A DNA stretch of 33,597 bases, from contig CAZTAO010000051.1 in NCBI GenBank assembly GCA_964611645.1, positions 1 through 33,597 on the forward strand, given 5' to 3'. Below are positions 7,302 to 14,571 of this stretch, in pieces (position 1 is the stretch's first letter; each line of letters begins with the position of its first letter). The notes beneath the pieces were generated by a model. That model searched no databases and was not told the origin of the DNA. It saw nothing but the letters and a program-made list of their open reading frames with translations. The stretch is from CAZTAO01 sp964611645. GTDB lineage: Bacteria > Armatimonadota > UBA5829. A program made the translations under genes and the position numbers.

Positions 7302-8008
7302 TGCCGTGGTCCCTCCAGTGTTTGTATCGTCGAAAGATCGAGTTTGAGCGGCTTCGAGCCGGAGCGCGTTATCTCGATACCACCATCCTTTGCCGAAAGC
7401 CCGGTCGCGCCGGTAATATCCCCGGTGCATCCCAGCCAATCGCAGCCGAACGACCTCCAGCGGTACTCCGAGATCCTGTGCTTGCCGCCCGGCATTATCT
7501 CCAGCGCGAAAAGCTCGGCAAGGCCGTCTTTGTCCACATCCGCCAGCGCGAAGTCGGTGAACCTGCGGCTGAGTCGAGAGCTGAGCCATTTGGGCAGGAG
7601 CCTGTGGCCGTTCCAGGAGTAGATAAACACCCGCCTGGCCATCACCGGGTCCTTCGGGCTTTTCTTCCACACCCCCAGCACTACTTCCTTCGCGCCGTCG
7701 CCGTCCACATCCGCCACCTGCAGCTTCCAGGGGTTGAGCTTGCCCTGCCGCCAGAACACCTTCTGCTTCCCAACCCGCCGGACAACAACATCGCCCCCCA
7801 TCGGGTGGCCGTTCTGCATATAGGAGTAGTTGATCGTGACTGTCTCGGAAACCCCATCCCCATCGAGGTCGCCTTTCCACTGTCCCAGCACAGTCTTAGG
7901 CTTCTGCGCGCCGCACACCCGGGCGCACAACCCAAATGAAAACAACCCGACCAACACCGCCAGACAAAGGTACCTCAAAGCCGCTCCAATCAACAGGATT
8001 GCTCCCAT
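7298..8008 (-). CDS. exported protein with FG-GAP/VCBS-like Asp-rich repeats
   Basis: A 236-residue protein with an N-terminal hydrophobic signal or anchor (about 3-30). Three loops, DLDGDGVSETV, DVDGDGAKEVV and DVDKDGLAELF, each follow the DxDxDG pattern that binds calcium in FG-GAP/VCBS beta-propeller blades. There are too few blades for a full propeller, so this may be a partial or pseudo-propeller. The ATG at 8008 was chosen because GGGGAT precedes it; a TTG at 8035 adds nine unlikely residues. It is the first gene of the set with DUF3160 (ATGA overlap) and CapA-like. Function unknown. Confidence 0.7.
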   Translation of the reverse strand: MGAILLIGAALRYLCLAVLVGLFSFGLCARVCGAQKPKTVLGQWKGDLDGDGVSETVTINYSYMQNGHPMGGDVVVRRVGKQKVFWRQGKLNPWKLQVADVDGDGAKEVVLGVWKKSPKDPVMARRVFIYSWNGHRLLPKWLSSRLSRRFTDFALADVDKDGLAELFALEIMPGGKHRISEYRWRSFGCDWLGCTGDITGATGLSAKDGGIEITRSGSKPLKLDLSTIQTLEGPRQ

Positions 8009-8124
8009 TCTATCCCCATCAGACCAGCGTGGCAAACATGCCGCCCAAGCAGACGCAGCCCCACACGTATACTAACGCTCAACCCACCCCACAAGTTGAC
8101 GCATCCGCCCGGACTTCCTCTTAT

Positions 8125-8153
8125 TTGACATTCAGCTTAGGTTGGGCTACAAC
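8125..8153 (+). promoter_or_regulatory. promoter of the unknown secreted protein gene
   Basis: TTGACA (8125-8130), 17 nt, then TACAAC (8148-8153). The -35 box is perfect and the -10 box is 4 of 6. It overlaps an alternative upstream start at 8142, which argues that translation starts at 8205. Confidence 0.65.
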
Positions 8154-8204
8154 ATGATGATAGATTTGGGCAAATGTGCCGGCGGTTCGCGGAGGATCAG
8201 TGCG

Positions 8205-9734
8205 ATGAAAAGCAGGATCATAGTTGGAGCGGTGGCAGTTGTGGCGCTGTTAGTCAGCGCGGCCGGAGTCTGCGCGCAGAATGAGCCACAAGAATCGCGC
8301 GTGTACCAGGAGTTGCAGAAGCAGGTCCGCGTCCTCATCAACGAGGACGGTGAGGCCAGGAGCAACTTCGTAAATGGGAAGGGCGACAAGGCTGCGCTGC
8401 GACGGCAGTTCATCGTGTACGATCTTCAAGCTCTCAAGCTGCTTCTTGACAACGGTGTGCCGGACGAGGATCTGACACCACCGGAACTCACGGGAACCGG
8501 GTTAGCGCGCATCAACACCAACCCGGCCCTGCGAGAACAAAGGCGGGTGGCGTGGGGATCGCTGGACGACTCCCGCGCGCTGGAACGCCTCATCATGATT
8601 CGGGGGTCGTGTGAGCACAACATAGCCGGGTTCTATGCCGAACCGCCATTTGCGCTCGACGAACTGCGGCAGCTTGCTGCTGGTATTGTGAAGGACCAGT
8701 CCACAGTGGATAGAATTGTCGCTGACGCCGAGAGGATAATGGAATCCAGGCCCGAGCCTTACTCAAGCGAACACGGCTGGACTGGCCCCGCAAATCCCAA
8801 GACTCAGCCACCTGACGCTCCCATCAGAGTCCGCATCCGGAAGGGTGACGAGGCAGTCTACGCGGGGACCCTGACCAGGAAGACAGTCTCCGGCGCGAGA
8901 GTCAACACCCACGAGACTCCGATCCAGGTGACGACTCTGGCGGTCGACACGAACCCCACTGGTGACACAATTATCGCGCAGTTCTGGGACCGCAGCCCGG
9001 AGTTCTACCAGGAGACCCCTGATCTGCATTACAGCGTAACCGCGCCCCAGCACCCAGGTTCGTGGCCCGAGCAGGTTTTTCGGGGAGGTCCACGGAATTT
9101 CCTCCCTGGGATGCCCAGAAAGAACCTGCGACTCGGCGACGAATGGGAACTACCAGCGCGTCTCCAACAGACAGCCGAGACTGTCGTGATCGGCAAAGCC
9201 GCAGCGCGGGAGACCGTTGACGGCACGCCGTGTGTGCGGATAGATGTCACTCCCGCTTCAGCTATGCCTGTTCGGGTCAAGGATATTGTTATCCACCACA
9301 TCAACCCTCCGAGGCCCGCTCCAGTGTTTGCGCTCACCAACTTCAGCGGACATATCTGGGTAGCGGAAGATACCGGCTGGGTGGTGAAGTATGAATGGTC
9401 GTCGGAGTTGTGCAGGACGTTTGACGGGGAGACTAGTTTCACCACGGAGTCGCTGAACTTGGCGCTGAAGAGCAGACGGCAGGTGCCGCCCGAGGAATTT
9501 CTGAAGTTGACCGCCGAGATCCGAAGGGCTATGGCGATCGACAAGCACAGGTATGACCCGGGGGTGGTTTACAGGTCACTGGTCGAGAAGTCGGCATCCG
9601 CACTCTCTGCAGTTGACGAATTCAAAAAAGACTATCCCGCCAGCCCCTATATGAAGGTAGCTGATCGCGTCCAGGAATTGGCCAAAGAGTGGGCCAGGCA
9701 GGCAGCCGAGCAGAAACCGGCCGTAACACCGTAG
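8205..9734 (+). CDS. secreted protein of unknown function
   Basis: A 509-residue protein with a clear signal peptide (MKSRIIVGAVAVVALLVSAA, then GVCA-Q). The mature part begins with a helical region, continues with a beta-rich central region (about 190-400) and ends in a helical, charged tail. I recognise no family or catalytic motif; VFALTNFSGHIWVAED and GWVVKYEWSSELCR are the most ordered-looking stretches. The start at 8205 has GGAGGA upstream and lies about 45 nt after the expected transcription start. It is a single-gene unit between two - strand operons. A repeat hairpin follows it. Confidence 0.75.
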   Translation: MKSRIIVGAVAVVALLVSAAGVCAQNEPQESRVYQELQKQVRVLINEDGEARSNFVNGKGDKAALRRQFIVYDLQALKLLLDNGVPDEDLTPPELTGTGLARINTNPALREQRRVAWGSLDDSRALERLIMIRGSCEHNIAGFYAEPPFALDELRQLAAGIVKDQSTVDRIVADAERIMESRPEPYSSEHGWTGPANPKTQPPDAPIRVRIRKGDEAVYAGTLTRKTVSGARVNTHETPIQVTTLAVDTNPTGDTIIAQFWDRSPEFYQETPDLHYSVTAPQHPGSWPEQVFRGGPRNFLPGMPRKNLRLGDEWELPARLQQTAETVVIGKAAARETVDGTPCVRIDVTPASAMPVRVKDIVIHHINPPRPAPVFALTNFSGHIWVAEDTGWVVKYEWSSELCRTFDGETSFTTESLNLALKSRRQVPPEEFLKLTAEIRRAMAIDKHRYDPGVVYRSLVEKSASALSAVDEFKKDYPASPYMKVADRVQELAKEWARQAAEQKPAVTP

Positions 9735-9803
9735 TGTCGGCGGATACGCAATGCTACAGCCTGTCAGGCAGGCCATAGCCGTCACATAGCGCCCTCACCC
9801 CAA

Positions 9804-9823
9804 CCCTCCCCCCCGGGGGAGGG
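9804..9823. repeat. C/G-rich intergenic hairpin repeat
   Basis: CCCTCCCCC (9804-9812) pairs with GGGGGAGGG (9815-9823) within CCTCACCCCAACCCTCC text. Similar text occurs at 23233-23265 and, more loosely, at 27979-28004. It lies between convergent genes and has no T tract. It is probably a dispersed intergenic repeat. Confidence 0.55.
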
Positions 9824-9889
9824 AGTTTGACGCCACCGCTGTGCCCTCAGCTACTCAGCTCTCTGCCCTCTGCTACTCCGCTTCCCCGC

Positions 9890-11008
9890 CTACCCCAACT
9901 CCACCTCAACCTTCTGGCAGTTGAAGCAGTAGTTGGGGAGTTTGCCGTCTATTATCATAAAGTCGGTCCAGACCAGCCAGAATGACTTGCCATCCTGCGC
10001 GATCCATTTTGGGGATATCTGGGGCTGGTAGGCTCGGGAGTTGGGGTCGTTGGCGGGCATCCAGGCGGTTTCCTCGTGAACTTGCGTCCACGGCCCCCAG
10101 GGCTGCGGCGCTGTGTAGAAGCCCAGGTAGCTGGGCTTACCGAACCATCCGCCATCCGGCGCAACGCCTATGCCCCAGTTGGCCATCATGTAGCATCCCA
10201 GCGGCGCGTAGTAGACCACGCTCGGGTGCCATGAATAGGGGTGGATATTTGTGTTCACCCAGCCTGTCGGGAACTCGTAGACGACCCCGCGAGCGTTGAT
10301 GTCGCCGGACCACGCCGCGCTGCCATCCGGGTTCCGGGAAACGTAGAATTCGTATGCGCCGCGGTCCAGAATGCAGTCTTTCCGGACCCGGAACATCACC
10401 ATCTGGTTCATACTCCCCTCGGTGTTGCCGTTGGGAGCGTAGACATACACGTAGCCGTCGGTGTTGTGTTCGTAGTTGCAGCCCATCTGGAGGCAGGTCA
10501 GCAGCGAGAACGCCTCGCCCGGCTCCTCGAAGAAGACCATGTTATCGCGGCTTCTCTGGTCCCAGTCCTCCCAAACCACCGGCCCGCCGTCCTGGTTGTG
10601 CCAGGTCTTGCCAAGGTCCGGCGAGTAGATGAGCTTGGCCCCCACGAACCTGGGATCGGTGAGGTGGAACGCTACGTTGGGGGTGCTGAGGAAGCTGTAG
10701 ATGTTGGTATCCAGCGCAATAACCCCGAAGTTGTAGTATCTGAAGCGCTTCGGAGGCTCCTCCGTAAGGATGTCGGGATACCCCGGAAGATACTCGAACG
10801 TATGGTTGGGCGGGTTGCCGTTCAGCGCGAACATGCGGCTGTTATACTCTTTGCCGGAGTATCCGGGCACGTTCTCCCAGCCCTTGCCGTCGCACAGGCA
10901 CACATACTGCTTGTCATCCCTGGCCCAGGTCATGTGCCAGTTGTCGCCCTGTCCACCCGACCTCCACACCGTTTCTTCCAGCCGTCGCATCGATTTGATT
11001 GTCTTCAT
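9890..11008 (-). CDS. beta-propeller protein, DUF4185/glycosidase-like
   Basis: A 372-residue protein, probably a five-bladed beta-propeller as in GH43/sialidase-like and DUF4185 proteins. Seen: GGQGDNWHMTWARDDKQYV (18-36), where the Asp near the first blade is typical, AKLIYSPDLGKTWHNQDG, a sialidase-like Asp-box, and repeated aromatic blade ends such as WGPWTQVHE. There is no signal peptide, so it may be cytoplasmic. Its ATG overlaps the creatininase-family stop as ATGA. It is the last gene of the cluster. The exact family is uncertain; a carbohydrate-binding or hydrolysing role is inferred from the fold only. Confidence 0.65.
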   Translation of the reverse strand: MKTIKSMRRLEETVWRSGGQGDNWHMTWARDDKQYVCLCDGKGWENVPGYSGKEYNSRMFALNGNPPNHTFEYLPGYPDILTEEPPKRFRYYNFGVIALDTNIYSFLSTPNVAFHLTDPRFVGAKLIYSPDLGKTWHNQDGGPVVWEDWDQRSRDNMVFFEEPGEAFSLLTCLQMGCNYEHNTDGYVYVYAPNGNTEGSMNQMVMFRVRKDCILDRGAYEFYVSRNPDGSAAWSGDINARGVVYEFPTGWVNTNIHPYSWHPSVVYYAPLGCYMMANWGIGVAPDGGWFGKPSYLGFYTAPQPWGPWTQVHEETAWMPANDPNSRAYQPQISPKWIAQDGKSFWLVWTDFMIIDGKLPNYCFNCQKVEVELG

Positions 11009-11703
11009 CTAGCTGCCTCCAACGCTCGTACGATCTCACCCCTGAGGTACTCCACCACTACCCCAACATCCTTCTCGCCCTTGCCCGCGGTCGCAAGCTC
11101 CGGCGAGTTATCGGGCTGCCAACTGTGCTCCTCGTAATTGACCTCGCATATTGAGGCCATATCCGCCAGGCTCTTATCCAGGTAGAGCATAAAGGAGGTC
11201 TCGCTGATGCCCGCGTGGTCCCCCTGCATGATCTTCCCTTCCCAGAAAGGGACAACCTCGATTCCCGAGCCTTCAAACTCCCGGCCGATCTCCAGTATCA
11301 TATCGACCTGCTGCTGCGGGTAGTGACCGCTGTACAGCACCAGTGCCTCGATGCCCAGTGTTCCCAGTTGGCCGATCACATCCACCAGGTTGGCCTTGGC
11401 GGTGCGGTCCGTGTACACGTTACCCCATTCGCCGGTGTACTTCTCCAGGTCCCTCGCGCTGAACCCGTGGATCCCGGAGTAGTAGTGCGGCGGGAAGACA
11501 ACTCCGCCGATGGCCTGAGCGGCAATGCAGCAAATCCCGTGGGCTTTTATCACGTCCAGCCCCATCGGCAGGTGGTCGCCGTGCCGCTCTAGCCCGCCTA
11601 TCGGCAGATACCCGACCGGGCAGGCCTTGACCGCCTCGGTCGCCTGCCTGCCCCGCATCAGTTCGTATTGGACTGTCTTCGTGTAGTCGATCTTGTTGGT
11701 CAT
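11005..11703 (-). CDS. creatininase family amidohydrolase
   Basis: A 232-residue metal-dependent amidohydrolase. PIGGLERHGDHLPMGLD (34-50) gives Glu39, His41 and Asp50 with the spacing of creatininase Glu34, His36 and Asp45. SGHYPQQ (125-131) keeps the His, but the residue two later is Pro instead of Glu or Gly. GDHAGISETS (161-170) matches the conserved HAGxxETS motif. The family opens cyclic amides such as creatinine or mycofactocin and riboflavin-type intermediates; the substrate here is unknown. The ATG at 11703 was chosen because AGGAG precedes it by 7 nt; a GTG at 11709 is too close to that site. It follows the SPFH gene by 30 nt and overlaps the propeller gene by 4 nt. Confidence 0.88.
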   Translation of the reverse strand: MTNKIDYTKTVQYELMRGRQATEAVKACPVGYLPIGGLERHGDHLPMGLDVIKAHGICCIAAQAIGGVVFPPHYYSGIHGFSARDLEKYTGEWGNVYTDRTAKANLVDVIGQLGTLGIEALVLYSGHYPQQQVDMILEIGREFEGSGIEVVPFWEGKIMQGDHAGISETSFMLYLDKSLADMASICEVNYEEHSWQPDNSPELATAGKGEKDVGVVVEYLRGEIVRALEAAR

Positions 11704-11733
11704 GGGCACGCTCCTGCGTTGTCACATTCCCGG

Positions 11734-12651
11734 CTACTTCCCTGGAGGCGGCGTGCCTTGCTGCTGCGGCCTTCTCGAGGCCAGAAGCTCCGCCAGGATC
11801 TGGCTGTTCTTGGGAACCAGAGTGATCGGGGCTTTGCTGTCCAGGAGTTTCTGGTTCTCCAGAACCTGGAACATCGCGTCCGCGATCTCGGCGTCCTGGG
11901 TTATCTTCTCCAGGGCCTGACCCACAATCATCGGGTGGATAGCCGCGGCCTTGGCAAACTCGCTCGCGGCCTCTTTTTCGGCGGTGCTGGTGATGACGCT
12001 GACCTGGTTCGCGCCGTCCTGCTTGATGGCCGAAGTGACCTGCCGGAGCCGGTTGACTACCTTCTCCTCGATCTGCTTTATCATGCCGACGTCGCGGAAG
12101 TGGACTTTCCTTATGTAGACCGAGCCGGTCTTGTAGCCCCACTCCTGCGACTTCTCAGACACCTCCGCCCGCACTATCTGGCTCATGGAGTGCCTGTTTT
12201 CCAGCATTTGCCCAAGCGGCATGTTGCTCAGGGAGCGAACCGTGGCATTGCTCACATTGGCAGCAAGCGACCCTACAGGATCCGCGTTCTTGAAGAGATA
12301 CGACACCGGGTCGGAAATGAACATCTCATACCAGATTCCGATACCCATCGGCGCGCCTTCCTCGGAGTTCACCGGCTGGCTGCGCAGGTAGGTCTGGTCC
12401 AGCCTCATATCGAGGGTGTAGCAGCGGCCCAGCCACCCGACAAGGAACGCGCTGGCGCCTATGCGGGCAGGCAGGAAGTAGAGCCCGGGCTCGTCGAGAG
12501 ACCCCAGAACCCGTCCGAACAGCACGTACACCTTGCACTGTTTCTCCTGCACGATGGTGTAGATACCCAGGAATTTCAGTATGCTGCCCAGGATAGGAAC
12601 CCCTATCAGCAGCACGAAGAATGTTATCACAATGGTAGGCAGTCCGCTCAT
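11734..12651 (-). CDS. SPFH/band 7 membrane protein, second of a tandem pair
   Basis: A 305-residue stomatin/prohibitin/flotillin/HflK-C-type protein. An N-terminal membrane segment (about 5-29) is followed by IVQEKQCKVYVLFGRVLG, the typical start of a band 7 domain with a Phe-Gly-Arg turn. Helical sequence follows from about 190 to 285 (EKEAASEFAKAAAIHP and others), and the tail is Pro/Gln-rich. Such proteins form large oligomeric cages or scaffolds at the membrane. Its ATG overlaps the upstream SPFH stop by one base (TGATG). The two adjacent SPFH genes recall hflK-hflC, but sequence alone does not prove a link to FtsH. Confidence 0.85.
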   Translation of the reverse strand: MSGLPTIVITFFVLLIGVPILGSILKFLGIYTIVQEKQCKVYVLFGRVLGSLDEPGLYFLPARIGASAFLVGWLGRCYTLDMRLDQTYLRSQPVNSEEGAPMGIGIWYEMFISDPVSYLFKNADPVGSLAANVSNATVRSLSNMPLGQMLENRHSMSQIVRAEVSEKSQEWGYKTGSVYIRKVHFRDVGMIKQIEEKVVNRLRQVTSAIKQDGANQVSVITSTAEKEAASEFAKAAAIHPMIVGQALEKITQDAEIADAMFQVLENQKLLDSKAPITLVPKNSQILAELLASRRPQQQGTPPPGK

Positions 12652-13634
12652 CAGTCGTGTACCTCCAGTATGGCTTGCTTGGCCGTCTGGTACAGGCCCA
12701 GCCGGACATTACGGAGATAGGCGGTCAGCGTTCTGGGGCTGGTCCCCTTCAGCGACGACAACTGCTCCGCCATCTCCACCAACGGCTGAACCTCTGCCTC
12801 TGCTCTCAAGGTCTCGATCTCCACAGCCCTCTTGGACTGGGTTATCTTCTGGTCTGCCGAGGCCTGGGCAAGGCTGATGTCCGAGGAAACCTGGTTGTGG
12901 GCGGTGTTGATAGCCGCCAGTGCGGACTCAACCTCTGCGGGCGGGTCTATGCCGGTTATCAGCGAGGCATCCAGCGCGATGCCATATCTGGCCGCGGAGG
13001 ACAGGCACTCCTGGTCCATGTGCTCGTTGAGGTCCCTCAGGTTCTTCCTGAGGTCGTTGATTGATATGCCGGCAGTGAGGTTGGCATCCGCTCCGGCCAC
13101 GGCATCGGCGGCAGCGGGCGCTTCATAGTTAGCGATACGCTCTCGGAGAATGGAGATAAAGTAACCCATCACGTGGGTGAATGGGTTCCGCACTCCAAAC
13201 ACGTAGGCGTAGAGGTTGCCGTCCGCCACCTTGTATCTCAGTTGGCCGGTGAGGCCGGTGTTGAGTTGGTCTTTGGTCACGGCCTCGAGCATGGTGCCGC
13301 CCCGGTTAGCCATCGGGTCCTCGGGGTCGTAGGCCATGTTCACGGTCTGGGTCGCCACCGAGACTTTATACACCCTCTCCCAAGGCCATCTGAAGTAAGG
13401 CCCACCCGGAGGTATGACCCGCACCTGGGGATAGTTGTAGCGCTCCCTTTCCTCCGGGCGCAGATGCTCGGCGAGGGGAAGGGACAGGGTGTTCGCTCTC
13501 GGAATCCTGTCCGCCTTTCCGAAACTGGTCTTTACAGCCCGTTCGCTCTGGTCCACGGTATAAAGCCCCGCGATCCCGTAGCGAACGATAAACCAAATCA
13601 CAAATCCAATGCCAATCGCAGCAAGCTGAGTCAT
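12651..13634 (-). CDS. SPFH/band 7 membrane protein, first of a tandem pair
   Basis: A 327-residue protein. An N-terminal membrane segment (about 2-22) is followed by YTVDQSERAVKTSFGKADRI, a textbook band 7 start. The central domain contains VATQTVNMAYDPEDP and LRYKVADGNLYAYVFGVRNP, and the C-terminus is Ala/Glu/Gln-rich coiled coil (SSDISLAQASADQKITQSKR). The ATG at 13634 is preceded by GGAGGTG; the longer frame to 13781 has no conserved sequence. It overlaps the next SPFH gene by one base, so the two proteins are probably made in equal amounts and assemble together. Confidence 0.88.
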   Translation of the reverse strand: MTQLAAIGIGFVIWFIVRYGIAGLYTVDQSERAVKTSFGKADRIPRANTLSLPLAEHLRPEERERYNYPQVRVIPPGGPYFRWPWERVYKVSVATQTVNMAYDPEDPMANRGGTMLEAVTKDQLNTGLTGQLRYKVADGNLYAYVFGVRNPFTHVMGYFISILRERIANYEAPAAADAVAGADANLTAGISINDLRKNLRDLNEHMDQECLSSAARYGIALDASLITGIDPPAEVESALAAINTAHNQVSSDISLAQASADQKITQSKRAVEIETLRAEAEVQPLVEMAEQLSSLKGTSPRTLTAYLRNVRLGLYQTAKQAILEVHD

Positions 13635-13733
13635 AAAGGACACCTCCAATGGAGTTCTTCCCGGGCAAGTGCACCCGAAGCCAATGGTTATTTCCAGAAA
13701 GGGGGGATTGTTTCCTGCGTGAGGACCAATCAT

Positions 13734-13813
13734 CCCTCCAGGTATCTTACCTGGAGGGCGGCGCCAGGGCGTATAGGGCAATCGCGCCGTAGGGGCGACC
13801 CTCCGTGGTCGCC
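13734..13813. other. two hairpins between lipoprotein and SPFH genes
   Basis: CCCTCCAGGTA (13734-13744) pairs perfectly with TACCTGGAGGG (13748-13758) around 3 nt. A second stem, GGCGACC (13794-13800) with GGTCGCC (13807-13813), lies nearer the lipoprotein gene. No T tract follows either on the - strand, so they may be processing sites, partial attenuators or dispersed repeats in the 186-nt gap rather than full terminators. Confidence 0.5.
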
Positions 13814-13820
13814 TGGCCCC

Positions 13821-14498
13821 CTATGCAGTCAGAAGGTTTCGCGCAATCAGCTCGCCGCGCGAGGGATCACTGCGCGATCCGCTGCAAAAATCTATCGCAT
13901 CCTGAGCCTCCTTCCGAATTCTCTCGTCGGGGTCGTTGAGGGCTTCGCGGAATGCAGCCAGTATTGGCGCTAGCTGCGTTCTGGGACGACGGACTCCAAG
14001 GCGGAATATGAGGCCGAAAGCCTCCTCACGGACGTCGTAACTCCTGTCTAGCAGTGACCGCCGGCATACCTGTAGAAGGGCAGGTTCGGTCTTTGCGCGG
14101 TACTCTGGGGTTTGTCCCGCGGGACTTGGGCGTTCGAACGCGGTCAGCGAGATTACTGCCCGCAAGCGGAGGGAGTCATCTGGCGAGGTAAGCATGTCAG
14201 CAACGATCGGAAGAGCACCATCTCCGATTTCTTTGATAGTCTTCCACTGCTGAGGGCTGAGTGATGTGTCCTTCGCCATCCCATTCACGGCAGTCCGGAC
14301 CTCATCTTGCACTTCGGGAGGCAGCGGTTTCGCTTGGGACATCTGGCGTAACCCTGCATCTATGCTCGCGGTCAGTTCTTCGGGCACTTGCCTATAGTAG
14401 ATGCCGGAGGGCTGCAGCCCGGACAGCCTGCCGCAGCCGGTCAAAACGGCAACTGCCACAAAGAACATCAACACCGATATCATCTTCGCTCGAAGCAT
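13821..14498 (-). CDS. HEAT-repeat-like lipoprotein
   Basis: A 225-residue protein with a lipoprotein signal ending VLTGC (lipobox Cys about residue 22), so it is probably membrane-anchored outside the cytoplasm. After a Gly/Ser linker it is helical, with HEAT-like units such as LPIVADMLTSPDDSLRLRAV, DVREEAFGLIFRLG and LNDPDERIRKEAQDAI. The ATG at 14498 has AGGAG 7 nt upstream. It is followed by the SPFH pair and preceded by a larger HEAT-like lipoprotein, 73 nt away, on the same strand. It probably mediates protein contacts; no enzymatic motif is visible. Confidence 0.75.
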   Translation of the reverse strand: MLRAKMISVLMFFVAVAVLTGCGRLSGLQPSGIYYRQVPEELTASIDAGLRQMSQAKPLPPEVQDEVRTAVNGMAKDTSLSPQQWKTIKEIGDGALPIVADMLTSPDDSLRLRAVISLTAFERPSPAGQTPEYRAKTEPALLQVCRRSLLDRSYDVREEAFGLIFRLGVRRPRTQLAPILAAFREALNDPDERIRKEAQDAIDFCSGSRSDPSRGELIARNLLTA

Positions 14499-14571
14499 AG
14501 CAACGCTCCTTTCACGCTGTTCCGGCATCTGAGGGACAAGCGGAAGCACCCGGACTCCCCTTCCCTGACGG

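Noticed and set aside
7302..7880. 193-codon N-terminal extension of the DUF3160 gene
   Set aside because: It overlaps the Asp-rich repeat protein in another frame; the signal peptide, ribosome binding site and ATGA overlap place the start at 7301.
11668..12720. 350-codon + strand open frame
   Set aside because: Antisense to the creatininase-family and SPFH genes, which have clear motifs and ribosome binding sites.
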